Of a DNA stretch of 64,000 nucleotides, positions 19,887 through 32,900 are shown piece after piece. This DNA is from Fulvia fulva (lineage: Eukaryota; Ascomycota; Dothideomycetes; Mycosphaerellales; Mycosphaerellaceae). The notes under the pieces are model-generated. The model was not told where the DNA came from, ran no database searches, and saw nothing but the letters and a program-made list of their open reading frames with translations. The stretch covers positions 4,997,773 through 5,061,772 of the forward strand of contig NC_063017.1 of the NCBI RefSeq assembly GCF_020509005.1, read 5' to 3'. A program made the translations under genes and the position numbers. Position 1 is the stretch's first letter, and each line of letters begins with the position of its first letter.

Positions 19887-22800
19887 GTAGCCTCCCCGAA
19901 TAAAGCTAAGTTCCTACGAAGCCGTAGTAGTTCTATATATCGAGGATGTTTAGCTTTAGTACTAGGCCTAGGCCTAATGTTATAGTCGATATACTATTAG
20001 TAAGCCCCGTCGAAGAGCTTAGATTCAAAAAGCCTACCGATATTGACCTCTAGGCCGTCTACGTAGGCGTAGTATTCTTCGATTGCTTAACGATTAAATA
20101 TAATATATTAGATAGGTTCCTATAAGGTATCCTACTTAGGGCAACCTTACTATTCGACTTTATACTTAATCGGCGGTAACCCTTTAATATCGTTAGGCTC
20201 TACGCGGATTCTCCGGATCTTACGGACGGTATAGTCGTTAGAAGGTAGGTTAACCGGCTCATCGACTTCTACTTTATCGGGAGGACCTAGTATATCTTAG
20301 TTTTAGTTCGGGAATAGGTCCTTAGCCGACGGCCGAAGGCGTACGGGATAGAAGACGTCGTAGATCTTTATGTTCGTAGGAAGAGCTAGACGGTAGGCGT
20401 ATAAACTAATACGCTCGGTAATCTTAAAAGGACCTAGGTTCTTCTAGCTTAGCTTCTTAGAGGGGCGGTCCGTCTTAATATTCTTAGAGTTAAGGTAGAC
20501 TATATCGCCTACTTAGTAGTCGGGAGCTAGCTAGTAACGACGATTAGCTTAATCCTCGTAGATTGCTTATACGTATACTATCTCGTCGTAGACTTCTTTA
20601 TAGATCTATAAGAGTATAGTAGCGAACTCGTCTACTGCTTACTCGTTTACGTCTTTAGTAGGCGGGAGAGGCTCTTCTAGTTCTATACCTATACGAGGGT
20701 AGTAACCTCTCGTAGTATAGAAGGGAGAGTAGCTAGTAGTCTCCGAGTCCTAGTTACGAGTAGCGAACTCTACCGTAGGGATATACTAAGGCTAATCCTT
20801 CTAGTAGTAGTCGACGAAGTAACGAAGGACCTACTCGAGGATAGCGTTCGTATTTTCGGTCTAGCCGTCGGTCTATAGCTAAAAACTGGTCGAGAGGTTA
20901 TACTTAATACCTAGGATAGTATATAGACGCTTCTAGAAGTACGAGATGAACTAGGAGCCTCTATTAGAGGTGATACTATCCGGGAGGCCTTAAAAGCGCT
21001 AGACGAATTCGTAGAATAAGCGAGTAGTCTATTTTACGGTTATACTCTAGTACGGGATTATATACCGGTCCTTAGAGTAACGGTCTACGATCACTAGAAG
21101 GGCCTTTACCTTTACGCCGCTAAAGGTCTTACCGTAAGGAAGATCGGTAATATAGTCTATAGTAATGTACTTCTACGGACGATTAGGAGCCGGGAGAGGG
21201 TATAAGATACCGTAGGGGCGGTAGCGGTTAGCTTTAGCTCTTCGGTAAGTAGCGTAGTTTAGTACGTAGCGGCGGACGTCCTTCTAGGAATACGGCTACT
21301 AGTAATACCTAGCGAGGAGCTTATAGGTCTTAGCTACGCCTAGGTGACCCCTAGAGGCGGAGTCGTAGACGATTTGAAGAATCTTAGCTCGGATATTAGA
21401 GCCTTCGGGCTACGGTACGTAAAGCTTCTTACGGAAGTAGACGACACCTTCCTAGAGCTCGTACTTAGATAGCGAGAAACCCGGGAATGTCCTTGTGCTA
21501 GATTTAAGGGCCTAAACTAACTCTTAGGCGTCTAGGTCGGTATCGTACGCTATTCGTACTCGTACTATAATGCCTTTAGGTTGCTCCTTATTATTAAACC
21601 CCTTAAAGTCTAACTCGGATAAGCCGTCGGTCGTTACTAAGCCCTCTTTATCGTCGTTTAAGTCCTTAGCGTCCGAGGCGTATTCTTTAGGCTCGGATTT
21701 ATTATCACTCTCGTTAAGGTAGGTAGGAGCGAGCACGAGAGTAGTAAAGGAAGCGGCGAGCGTAGGCTAGCCGTTCGATAGGTACTCTCGAAGCTCGGAA
21801 GAGAGGTTATGCTCTTTAATAACTCGTTGCTCTACGATTTACTAGCCCCCTCTTCGATTAACTAGAGAGTTACTAGGGCGGCGGGTAAGGGCGTCGGCTA
21901 TCGAGTTAGCCTTACCGGGCGTATACGAGATTATAAAGTTGAACCGGGAGAGGAACTCGCTCTAGCGGGCCTAGCGACGATTAAGTAGCTTGCTCTTTAT
22001 AAAGTAGACGAGGTTCTTATAGTCGGAGCTTACTTAGACGGGCATAGTAGAGCCTTCGAGCTCGGGGCGCTACTCTTTAAAAGCTTTAACGATAGCGAGA
22101 AGCTCCTTGTCGTAGATCTCGTAGTTATACTCCGTAGCGGTCATCTTCTTAGAGAGGAAGGCGACAGGTAACTAGGGAGATTTAGGCGAGCGGCGTTATA
22201 GTAGGACACCGCCTACTACGCCGTCGGATACGTTAGTCTCTATACGGGTCTCTAGTTTGAAATCGAAGTACTATAGAAGCGGGTTCTTAATAAACTTCGC
22301 TTTAAGTAAGTCAAAAGCCTCCTAGCATTCGTCGGTCTAGGCAAACTTCTTACTCTTACGCGTGAGCTTCGTTAAAGGGCGTACTACGCCCGAGAATACG
22401 TAGATAAAGCGGCGGTAGAAGTTAGTAAAGCCTAGGAAACCCTCGACCTCCTTAACGTTTGTAGGAGTATCCTATTCGACGATAGCGTCGATCTTCTCTT
22501 AGTCTATCTTAATGCCGTCTACGGTAATAATCAAACTAAGGAACTTGACTTCGGTCTTCTTAAACTCGTACTTATTAATATCGAGCTATAAGCCGGCGTC
22601 TACGAGCTTCTAAAGGACCTTATAGACGTGCTCGCGGTACTCCTCCTTAGTCTCGCTATAGACTAGGATGTCGTCGATATAGGTAGTATAGAACTGATCG
22701 AGGAACTCCTAAAGGATGTCGTTAATAAAGTTCTAGAAGGTACTAGGCCCGTTATAAACGCCGAAGGGTATAACGAGCGACTCGAATAGCCCGTAGCGAG

Positions 22801-25126
22801 TACGGAAGGCTATAAGATACTCGTATCCTTTAACTATTCGTAACTTGTTAAACGTAGCGATAACATCGAGCTTAGTGAAGTACTTAGCCTTAGAGAGGCG
22901 CTCGAGCGTCTCCTAAATTAACGGTATTAGGTAGCGGTTCTTCTTTATAATAGCGTTTAAGCCTCGGTAGTCTACGTAGAAGCGTAGGCTACCGCCGGGC
23001 TTCTTAACAAACATAACGGGACTACTAGCGCTAGAACGGCTCGCTCGAATAAACCCCTTCTTTAGGTTTTCTTCGAGGTATCTCTTAAGGACGATAAGCT
23101 CTTCTCGGGAAATAGAATATAGCGGTCCGAACGGTATCTCTACACCTTCTTCTAGCTTAATCTTATAGTCGTAAGGGCGATAAGGAGGTAGCTCGTCTAC
23201 GGCTTTAGTATCAAATACGTAGAGGATGTAGTATACCTAAGGAGGGACCTTCGTAGTAGGGTCGGTAGGTGTACGCTTCTTATCGAGCTTCTCGAGGGCG
23301 ATATCGATATCGCGGAGAGAGGCGGCGAAGACTTAAGCTTTAGGCTACTTAGTAGTAGTAGTAAAGGTAGCGGCGTTTACCTAGAAGATCTTAGTATACT
23401 TAGGACCGCGCTAAGGCGGCGGAGAAGGCGGAGGTACCGGAGGAGCTTCTAGAGGGAAGCTAATAGTAAGGGAAGTCTAGTCGATAATAGGTTAGTATCG
23501 TCTAAACTAGGAGAGGCCGAGGATAAACTTCTAACACGGTAGGGACGTAAGGAAGCTAGTAATCGACATACGCTTGCCTCCGAGAGTGATTTACGTGTGT
23601 ATAACATAAGTAATCTTACTAGTAGTAGTCTCTATACCGTTAAAGAGTTCAAGGGTACGAGGGTACTTTAGTTCCTAGGGTTCGAGGTTAAGAGAGGCCG
23701 CGAGTTTATAGTCTATAAAAGACTCGCCTAGTACGCTAGTGTCTATAAGAGTGAGATTAGAAGAAGAGAGTTTCTTTAAGCCGATATTTATATTCGTAAC
23801 GAACGGTTTATAAGCGTAGTCCTTACCCGTCTCGTCGTATAGGTCTAGCTATACTATATTGATCTTCAACTTCTTTCCTCTCTTTACTTTCGGTAAACGT
23901 TATTCTTAGTCTTTATCGCGTCGATAAGGAAGACCTAGGCTTTTTCCTACTTAGTAGGAGTAGTAGGAGTAGGCTCGATAGCGCCGATAGCGCCGCGAAC
24001 CGGGTTGCGGGCGTTACGGGTAGCGAGCTACGGACAGTTAACTACGATATAGCCTAGACCGCCGTAGTAGGTATAGAGTCCGGCCTAGCGACGGCGAAGC
24101 TTCTCTTCGGGAGTAAGCTTACCGTTAACGAGGCCCTAGACTCGAGGGACGGCGGTACTAGCGCTAAGATCTATAGCGTTACCTATAGAGACGGGAGGGA
24201 GAGCCGTAGGAGCGGCGGCGCCTAGTAGAGTAGCGAAGTAGCTTCCGGGACTACGAGGCTAACGACCTTAAGAACGGGAAGCGAGGAGAGAGGCGGTATG
24301 TTTTATATTAGAGTCGAGGCGCTAGTAGGTCTCGACGAGCTTACGGAAGCTTATAGTACCGACGTCCTTGTCCTCGAGGGCTCGAAGAAGCTCTACTAAT
24401 AAGCCACGGCGGAGAGTGCTCTTCTTAGTCTCTTCGTTATAGCCGGTAAACCCGATGTCGCTATTAAAGGCCGCGAGGTACTCGGTAAAGCTCTTATTCT
24501 TCTAGAGGAGGTTATAGATAGCGTTCTAGGCGGTAGCTCTACGGTCTAGATCACTAAATGTAGCACGGAGGTCCTATATTAAGGTAAGGACGTCCGGGTA
24601 GCTAATAGTCTACGTAGCGTTATTAATATAGTATTATACCTAAGCCGCGGCGTCTCCCCGAAGGAGGGAGAAGACGTACGTAACCCTATCCTTCTCTTAT
24701 AGAAAGTAGTCGGCATTAGCTAATAGCTTAATAGTAAGCTATGTCTTAAATGCCTAGAACTTGCTCTTATTACCGTCGAACTCGTCTAGGTCGTTAACCT
24801 TCTTAGAGAAGTACTAACGGCGGTTATCGTCGGCGTACGGTACGAGGTTCTAGAAGGTATTCATAATACCTTAAAGGTATATTACTTAGTTATTTACTTA
24901 CTCGACCTACTAGGCGGTCTCGCGGAAAGAGGAGACGGTACGGTTAATAAGAGCGTAGGCAGTATCGGGGTTAGCGTTTACCTAGGTACCGAAGGTAGCG
25001 GCGTTCGAGAAGGGGATATTAGCCTACTTACTAAAGTAGAATAGAGTGTCTTAGTTATCGAGGTTAATACCTCTATCGGTAGCGTAGTCACCTATAAGGA
25101 TGACTCGAGTAGTTAACGGTTTGTTA
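19887..25126 (-). pseudogene. Gypsy-C gag-pol, heavily RIPped
   Basis: Approximate landmarks on the minus strand: gag 24100-25120; knuckle near 24020-24090 in which Cys and His positions are Tyr or Ile; protease 23500-23850; RT 22480-23060 with YIDDILV near 22670-22690; RNase H 21900-22300 with [15 protein letters not shown]; integrase about 20400-21450 with a TDG-TE block near 20870; chromodomain near 20055-20245 (KYKVEW, GCPK, EPI) preceded by VRKIRRIRVEPNDIKGLP. Interrupted throughout by stops, mostly TAG. The longest open piece (21524-21736) is an acidic linker, not a separate gene. Confidence 0.85.
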
Positions 25127-25137
25127 GTCTTTCGTAA
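25127..25137 (-). other. Gypsy-C self-primer PBS
   Basis: Plus-strand GTCTTTCGT (25127-25135) plus 2 nt, then the LTR at 25138. In element sense ACGAAAGAC is complementary to GTCTTTCGT in the LTR transcript (intact in LTR copy 19466-19474; one G-to-A change in the adjacent LTR at 25236-25244). Length 9 and spacer 2 are the same as in Gypsy-A/B although the sequence is unrelated. Confidence 0.65.
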
Positions 25138-25656
25138 TATTAGGGCGAGAGCCTAGCCTATAAGATATAAGAGTAAAAGCGAGAATGTAGGTACGAAGTA
25201 TAGATATAAAGGGTATAGTATAATTGCTATATAAAACAAAAGACGAAGAAAGTAAGAGAGGCCTAGGGAAGGCTAGATACTTATACGCGACCCTCGCGAG
25301 TACGTGTCCCCGTATTAATAGGGCTAACCCGTACGAAGCCGCGCTTAGTAGCTTTACTTAAAACCTTATTCTAACCTACCCTACGTTCCGAGTCTTCTAC
25401 GTGCTTCTACTAGGGTCTAGCGTAGTCGCGGGTGCTCGCGGGAGTGCCGTAAGTTATATAGTTACAAGCCGAAGTGAATCTATTAAGGTTTAGTAGAGTA
25501 GTAAATTTAGAGGGCTAGGTCCCGTAGTAAATATTACGGGGTATATAATTCTTAGCGCTTATACACTAAGCTAGACTTTCACTTCTTAACGACTTCTAAG
25601 CACTCTAAGGCTCTTCTGTCCCTACCTTCTATATACTCTATAGGGAGACTATAACA
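25138..25656 (-). repeat. Gypsy-C 5' LTR
   Basis: 519 bp, paired with 19368-19886. The inner end TGTCAGGG is RIPped to TATTAGGG. Confidence 0.92.
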
Positions 25657-26807
25657 AACAAGCTCTATATTACGAAGCTAGAGAAGATTAGATTTACCTA
25701 GTCCTAGGTAGATCTATACCTACTTATCTATACGGATAGAGACCTTATAGTCCTTATCTATATAGATGATATATCTATTATAGCTCCGAAGTTATTAGAT
25801 GTTTAGTAGTTGAAGGCTAAGCTTAGAAAAGTGTTTAAGATTAAAGATCTTAGTGAACCTACGAAGATCCTTAGAATAAGGATTATAAGAGACAGGTCCT
25901 AAGGCACTTTAAAGCTTAATTAAGGACACTATGTCTACGCTAACTTAGCTAAGATAAACATAGCTAGAGAGAAGGCTACGCTAACCTACTTACCTATAGA
26001 GAGCTACGAGTATTTAGTGCCTACGGTACCTATAGATAAGATGTGTAACAAACAGGATTACTAGAGCTACAATAGTACCTAGATGTAGCTAATAACAATA
26101 ATAAGGCTAGACTTAGCATTCCCCCTTAGAAGAATTAGCTCATATGTTACTAATCCCTCGTAGTAGTATATAAAGGCTTTAAAGAAGCTCTCCCGATACC
26201 TACGGTCGTACCTAGTCCTAGGTCTTATATATAGAAAGGGAGGGGGCAATCTCTAGGAATACTTAGACTCTGACTACGCTATAGACAAAGTAGATAGAGT
26301 CTCAATTCTAGGATACTTATAGTTCCTTTATAGATAAGCTATGTCCTAGATAAGTAGGAAGTAGAAGTCTGTTGTAATATTAATAATAGAAGCTAAGTTT
26401 ATAGCTATAAACGTAGCCGTAAAGTAGTCACAATTTCTTACTACTGTCCTTAGGGAAATGGGGTGCCTAGAACTGGTAGGAAAGAGCTCTTTCTAGCCGA
26501 GTATAAGGGCAAGCAGGGGCACTATTAACGAGCTAAGGCTAGTCAAGCTTATAGGTAACAACTAAGCCGCTTTAATACTTGTTAAAGATACCTATATATA
26601 TAAAAGGTCAAAGCATATTAATGTTATATATAACTATATTAGACATCTCTAGTAGTAGAAGAAGATTGTAGTAGACTACTACTATATAAAGGACATAGCT
26701 ACTAATAGGTTAATAAAGTCCCTTAATAGCTAGTAGTTCCAAAACTTTATAAGGTAGCTCTAGCTTACGTAAAGGGATTGTAGGAGACTATATAGCCTAA
26801 GTAGGAG

Positions 26808-27041
26808 TGTTAAGAACATATAGGCCGCAGGACAAGTATATAGGTGTAAATATATTATATAACTAGATCACGTGACTAGTGTTTACTAGCCTATAGGCTA
26901 GTAAACATCCGGACACCTAGCATCTACCTATACTAATACTAGCGATACTATATATAGATACACGCTATTCTATTAGGGCCTTCTTCGTCTTTTGTATAAT
27001 CCGCCGTCTTCTACTACTACGTAACTCGTACCTATTTAATA
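26808..27041 (+). repeat. Copia-2 3' LTR
   Basis: 234 bp, starts TGTTAAGAACATA and ends CCTATTTAATA. Homologous to the Copia-1 LTR in reverse orientation, with C-to-T and G-to-A changes. Confidence 0.93.
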
Positions 27042-29728
27042 GAACGTACGATAAAGTCTAGGTATCCTATACCCTTAATATAAGACATACTTAATCGTAT
27101 TGCTAGTAAGAAGTACTTTACTAAGCTAGTTATTAGCTATATCTAGGTCCTATTGTCGCTCTAGTAGTTATCCTTACTACATCTCTCGTCGTTCGGGGCT
27201 ATAGGACGGATATCATCGTAACTATCTATTAGCGAGAGTGTTAGGCTTGCCTTTTCTTTTGCTATGTCTATTTTAGTAAGGGCCTTACGGATATAATAGC
27301 CCTAGTCGAGTTTTAGGGTACCGTTACGCCTATCGCGAGTAATCTTTAGTCCTAGTAGTTTCTCTAGTTCCCCGAGGTCCTTAATCTTAAAGTATTACGC
27401 GATCTGCTTCTTAAACTATTAGATGTCGGCTAACCTTAGTGCTATAATAGGTATATCGTCTATATAGATAAGTAGTATAATGTCTCTCTTAGTATAAGTT
27501 AGGAGATATAGGTCTAACTCGGACTAGTAGAATCCTATTTTGACTAACGTAGCAATATAGAGCTTGTTCTAGTCTCTAGCTACCTACTTTAGGCCGTAGA
27601 GACTCCGGAGTACCTTAAGGACCGTATTTGGTAGGGTTTCGACTTCTAGTAGGGGTTTTATATAGATGTCTTCGGCTAGGTAGCTTTAGGTAAACGTATT
27701 GTTAACGTCGACCTAGTATATCTCGAGATCCCGCTCGTAAACTACTACTATAAAGACCCTTAGGGTGTTATAGCGTACTATAGGTACAAATGTCTCTTCG
27801 AAGTTAAAGCTAAATTTCTATAAAAACCCTCTTACGACAAGTCTTGCCTTGAACTTTTCGATTGCTCCGCTAATAAGTCTCTTTACGTCAAAGACCTACT
27901 TAGAGGTGACTATATTCGCCCCCCTTAGAGCGATAGCCGTTTCCTAGGTATTGTTACTTAATAACGAGAGTAGCTCGGTATCGATAGCGTCCTTCTATAA
28001 GTAGCCCTATTTAGGATCCCCTACCGTAGCCTTATATATCTTCGGGATAGGTACTTCCTATTAGTAGGCGATACCGGGTCTAAATGTAGTAAAGGCGTGT
28101 TCTTAGACTTCGTCGAATAGTTCCTCTACCGTAGCTATAAATATACGTTCGTCGGTATCGGTAAGTCTATTGTTTACCTAGGGTAGTTAGTAGAACAAAG
28201 CTATTATAGCTTTGTAGTACTTAGCCTTATAGTCCTAGTCCTAGCCGTAGTTATCGTTAGGATCCCTAGTCCTTTTCCTCCGGACGATTAGTTCCGGTAG
28301 CTCCGGGGTTTCCTCGATCTTCTTATAGTCCGCGATATTATCTAGTCTACCGAGAAGTTGGACATAGAGCGGTCTTAAGACAGTTAGTCCTTTGTCCTTA
28401 GCCGTAGCGGGTTCGGTCTCTACGTAGGGAGCGGGGATTAGCTAGGTCGGTTCTTCTATAGAGGAGTTACTCTCGTTAGGCCTAGGTATTATACTACCCA
28501 AGGATCGTAAGATTACTATCGGGGCATCCGCTAGTCGCTATAGTAGTGGTCGCGAGACCGCCGGTAGTCGACCGACTAGCCTTCGTTCGGGTGCCTTACT
28601 AGGTTAGTTCGTAAAGGAGATACCTAAATCTAGATCTCCCCCCTTCTCGTTTTCGAACTAATCTACTTAGCTATACTACCTAACAGCTCGTATATCTGGC
28701 TCCTAGAATAACTATTGCTTAGTCGATTGACCGTATCTAACGAAAATAGCTTCCTTACCCCGGTTTATTAACTTATCCTATTATAGCCCTTTTAGATATA
28801 ATTTCGGTTCTACGTAAACTACTACCCTACAACCCTATACTCTTAGGTGATCTACCGTCGGTACTTTGCTAGTAAATGCTTCTTCCGGTAAAAGTTAGAC
28901 ACCGTTAAGTAACGGTCCGTTCGGTAGTAGGTTACGTATAACCGCCTATACCTCGAGCGCTTTAGACTAGAATTCTACCGGCATCCCCGATTCCTCGAGT
29001 ATTACGCGGATCGCGTTCTCCGATGCCTAGATTGACCTTTCTACTACTCCGTTTTGTATAGAGTTATAAGTATCTGTCGTATCGTATTAAACCCCCGATT
29101 CTTTCTCCTATTCTTTTAGAACTATTAGTAGCTTAGGTATATTATTACTCCGTACTACTCTTACGTAGTATTTCGATACTTTCTCTATAGTTAGCCGCTA
29201 TTATCGTAGTACTTACGGTGCGTCGGATTTGTTCTTAAGCGGGACTACCTACTTCTTTCTTAAGAAGTTATCTATAATCTCTAGCTAGTATTTAAAACCT
29301 AGCCTAGATGTCGTATTTTCGAAGGGTCCGTAGATGTCGATAGATATAAGCGTAAGTCTTTCGTTCTTTCGTTCTACGATAGCGCCTTTAAACTTCCGTA
29401 TATTCGCGATAGAGTATACCTTATAGTTATACTCGTCCGGGATAGGGATCGGGTCCTTCTTATTACTTATCCTATAGACGTTCCGGAGTAACCCTTTTCC
29501 TAGGTGTACGAATCTTCTATACTAAAGCTCCTACTAATCCTCGACCGCGGCTAGAGCTTCCTCGTATAGCACCTCCGGTAGTCTATTATCTACCTAGTTT
29601 AGGGAGTCGGACATCGAAGATACTACCGGTACCCCTCCTCGTAGTACTGTTCGTACGATAGGCTTTCCGCTCTTATACTTAAGTATAAAGTTTAGAGGTT
29701 CGATATCGAATTACTTACTAAACTACCT

Positions 29729-29912
29729 TATAAGGGCGCGCGTACTATAGGGTCCGAATAAGATAGTTGTTGTTCTACGAAGCTACGAAAGAGGAGCGCG
29801 AGGCGCGGCGAAGTTATAAAGCAAAGCCAAGCCGCGCTAACCCGATATAGAAGGTCCGCGGTTCAGCCGGGCCGACGTAGCTACAGTGAGGGGTCGCGGG
29901 CTACCCGTAATA
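29729..29912 (-). repeat. Gypsy-B 3' LTR
   Basis: 184 bp. The terminal TG and CA are mutated to TA (TATAAGG at the left, CGTAATA at the right), which hides the canonical ends. Confidence 0.93.
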
Positions 29913-29945
29913 GTAGCCCCCCTCCTAAAACACGCCTCAGTCCTC

Positions 29946-32900
29946 TAAGCGTTATTCACCTTATAAGGCCACTTGCCTGTCGAGCTCCATAATCGCGCGA
30001 ACGCCGAATCATCCTCTAGTGCCCTATCGTTATCCGATAACATCGTATTCGCTCTATTAAGACTATCCTCGACCGGCTTCCTTCGAGAAACATGTTGCCT
30101 AGTTAGCTAGCTTGCCCTAGATCTAAGTCTGTCTTCGGCTCGCACTCGCGTATGATCCTTATGACCAAAGTTGGGTATTATTGTAGGCTCTGTAGGCTCT
30201 ACTCGAGTATCGAATATATGCGGAGCAGATTCTATTAGAGGCAAGGCTCGAGGCGACTCATTCGTAACGGTGTCTTTCGGAATGACCCTGATCGAGTTGA
30301 GCCCGAGTATCTCAGTGGCTAGTAGGGACCAGTCAGATGGAGCTGCGAAGCCTATAGGCGTAGACAACTCCGGCCGGTTATAGTGAAAGTCTACAATAGC
30401 GGCGGCTACGTGTTCAAGCATGTCCTCTGTAGGTTGCCAGGTCTCACTATCCTCCTCGTTCTGATATCCAGCCCATTTCACCTTGTACTATGTATCTACT
30501 TTGCGCTTGTGCCCCTTCTTCACCTTGCCTGCCCGCTTACGGGTGTACATGTTAAGGATCTTTTCCACCTCGTACATGTGCGTAGGTGCTACCACTATAT
30601 CGGCTGCTGCATCAGCCTCGGTAGTGTTAGGTTCGATAGTTATCGGTAGTAGCGGCGCCAGATGCTGCCCTTTAAGTGGTAGGAAATCGGGGTGGTCGGC
30701 TCGTTATAGTAGTGAGGTGTGGAAGCAGTTATTAAGTCCTACTAGAGCGTCTGATAGTTTCAGTCGATAAGAGAGTCTAGCCGGCATAACTTCCGTGATC
30801 TAGTAAGGGCCGGCATATCTCCTATCCAGCTTCTTAGATAGTCGAGTCGTACGGATGTTCTTAGTGCTAAGATACACCTAATCACCTACCTTGTAGTCTG
30901 GAGGAATGCTTCGGTGGCGGTTTGCTGCCTCTGCTTAGAGAGCTTATGACATTCGTATATTCTCTTGAAGGTGTTTGTGAAGCTCGTAAATTCGACGCAT
31001 AAAGGTTTCTGCTGATCGCGCGTCTAGTCGCTAGAGAGTGGTTAGTCCTCCCTCCTTTCTAGCGTTCAGGTCAACTCGCTCTATAAACTCAGGGTTGTAT
31101 CCTAAGGTGGCGTAGAACGGCGACACACCAGTAGTCTTAGACAGGTGATTGTTGATCGCGAACTAAGTAAGGCATAGCCATTCTGCCTAGTCATCCTGTG
31201 CCTCGTTAGTGAATATGCGGAGATACTGTTCTATCGCCTAGTTAGTACGTTCTAACTGTCTATCAGTTTCTAGGTGATACGAAGAACTTAGCTTGCGATT
31301 TGTACGGAGCATCTTACAGAGTTTCTTCTAGAAGGTAGCAACCCACTACTTGCTACGGTCTGATGTAATGGTGTTAGGAAACCCGCGCCGACAGAACACA
31401 TGTTTAAGGAAAAGCCTTGCCGTATTCTGTGCTATCATTGCGCCAATAGGGATCAGCTCGACTTCCTTAGTGAGCCTGTTAGTGACGGTCATAATGTTGT
31501 TGTAGACTATGCCGTCAAGAGTGCTGTCTAGGAGTCCGACAACGAAGTCGACTACAATGTGTTTCTAAGGCCGATCTAGAACAGGAAGTGGCTATAGTAA
31601 TCCTAGTGGCTGGGAGTGCAGAGATTTTGTTATACGGTAGGTGCGGCAATTCGCGGTGTATCTGCGCACGGATCTCGCTAATCCAGGCTAGTAGAATTCA
31701 CGTGCTACGAGTTTATAAGTACGAGCTCGTCCTAGATAGCCTACTACTAGAGCGTCATGGTTTATCTTGATTATCCTAGTCTGTAAAGCTTGGTCATTTG
31801 GTACCTATAAGCTCTAGCCGTCGTATTGGTTTCGAACATATAGCAGGTCGCTATCCACTTTGTAGTGTGCTAGGTAAATCTTCGCTCTCTGTAGCAGTGT
31901 AGGAGTACGGTCTTTCTATAGGTCCTTAATCGCGGTCTTGAGCTCGTTATCGGTTACGTACGCCGTCGACATTCGATACTCGAGTTCGGCTTCCCGCTGA
32001 CTTTTACGCGTCGCCGGTTGTTCAGTAGGCGCATCTCGTTCTGTAGGCATAAACTCTTTAGCTTTAGGGTTTAGCGGTACTAGTTCCTCTTCTTCCGGCG
32101 CATCTTCTACTATTGCCTATAGTGAGGCGATCTTAAGGAATCGCTTAGGAGGTAGCAATGTCTAATGCTGATGCTAGTTCCGAGGGTCGTCCACCCCCTA
32201 CGGAAGGTCCTGGCTACGTCTCGTCAGGCTGTCTAGCTTTGTACCTTGAAGTCCTAGACGGTATATTATCTTGAAGTTGAACTGTAACAAGAACTCAGCC
32301 TAACGCGCTTGTCGCCGATTTAGCTACTTTGTCGTCATAAAGTATTCCAGGTTCTTGTGGTCGGTATAAATCTTGACTGGCTGTAAGTCCTTATCATCTA
32401 CCTCGTAGGCGAGCTCGGGTCTCTATTCCTTAAAAGCCTCGATGATAGCTAACAGTTCCTTATCATAGATTTCATAATTGCACTCCTATAGACTCAGCTT
32501 CTTCGAGTAGAAGGCTATAGGATGTAGCACACCATTCTCGTCATACTGCGAAAGCACGCCGGCGTTCACAAAATCTGAAGAATCTGTCTCTATTACTGTT
32601 TCCCTGCCTAGCACGTAATGTGCGAGCATGCCGGCTTTGCTGAACGTAGCTTTCAAATTGTCAAAGGCTCGTTGGCAATCTAGTGACTATTGAATCCTTC
32701 TGTTCTTGTGATTGCTTAGTCCGTCCGACTTGGTCAGGTTTGTGAGAGGAGCAGCTATACGCGAAAATGCTTCGATGAATCGCCTATAGAAGTTGGCAAA
32801 TCTAAGGAAGGCCTAGACATCCTTCAGGTTCTCAGGAGCTTCCTATGTCTAAATACATTCGAGTTTCTCGGGGTCCATCTCGATGCCGTCAGGGGTTATG

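Larger units (their letters stand above)
19368..25656 (-). mobile_element. Gypsy-C: RIPped chromovirus nested in Copia-2
   Basis: 6289-bp minus-strand element with 519-bp LTRs (19368-19886 and 25138-25656) and a perfect AACAA target duplication (19363-19367, 25657-25661). It belongs to a different family from Gypsy-A/B (different LTR), but has the same order: gag with knuckle, protease, RT, RNase H, integrase, chromodomain. Confidence 0.94.
15952..26772 (+). pseudogene. Copia-2 gag-pol, RIP-inactivated and split by Gypsy-C
   Basis: Two parts, 15952-19367 and 25662-26772, together parallel the Copia-1 polyprotein. The start codon is ATA where Copia-1 has ATG (ATAGAGAAC versus ATGGAGAAC). Recognisable pieces include the protease region, integrase (YNSLQN, ERSI), RT (INNAFT, KVLRSLYRLK up to the insertion), then after Gypsy-C the RT active-site region, RNase H and the natural TAA at 26770. 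Dozens of TAG/TAA stops replace CAG, CAA and TGG. No product expected. Confidence 0.9.
14056..27041 (+). mobile_element. Copia-2: RIPped copia with two nested insertions
   Basis: Plus-strand copia of the same family as Copia-1. Removing the Fot-like insertion (with one TA) and Gypsy-C (with one target duplication) leaves 5557 bp, close to Copia-1's 5537. The left LTR is 14056-14070 plus 15206-15424 (15+219=234 bp); the right LTR is 26808-27041 (234 bp). TG/CA termini are partly TA. Flanks TATTC (left) and GAACG (right) do not match. Substitutions against Copia-1 are overwhelmingly C-to-T and G-to-A. Confidence 0.93.
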
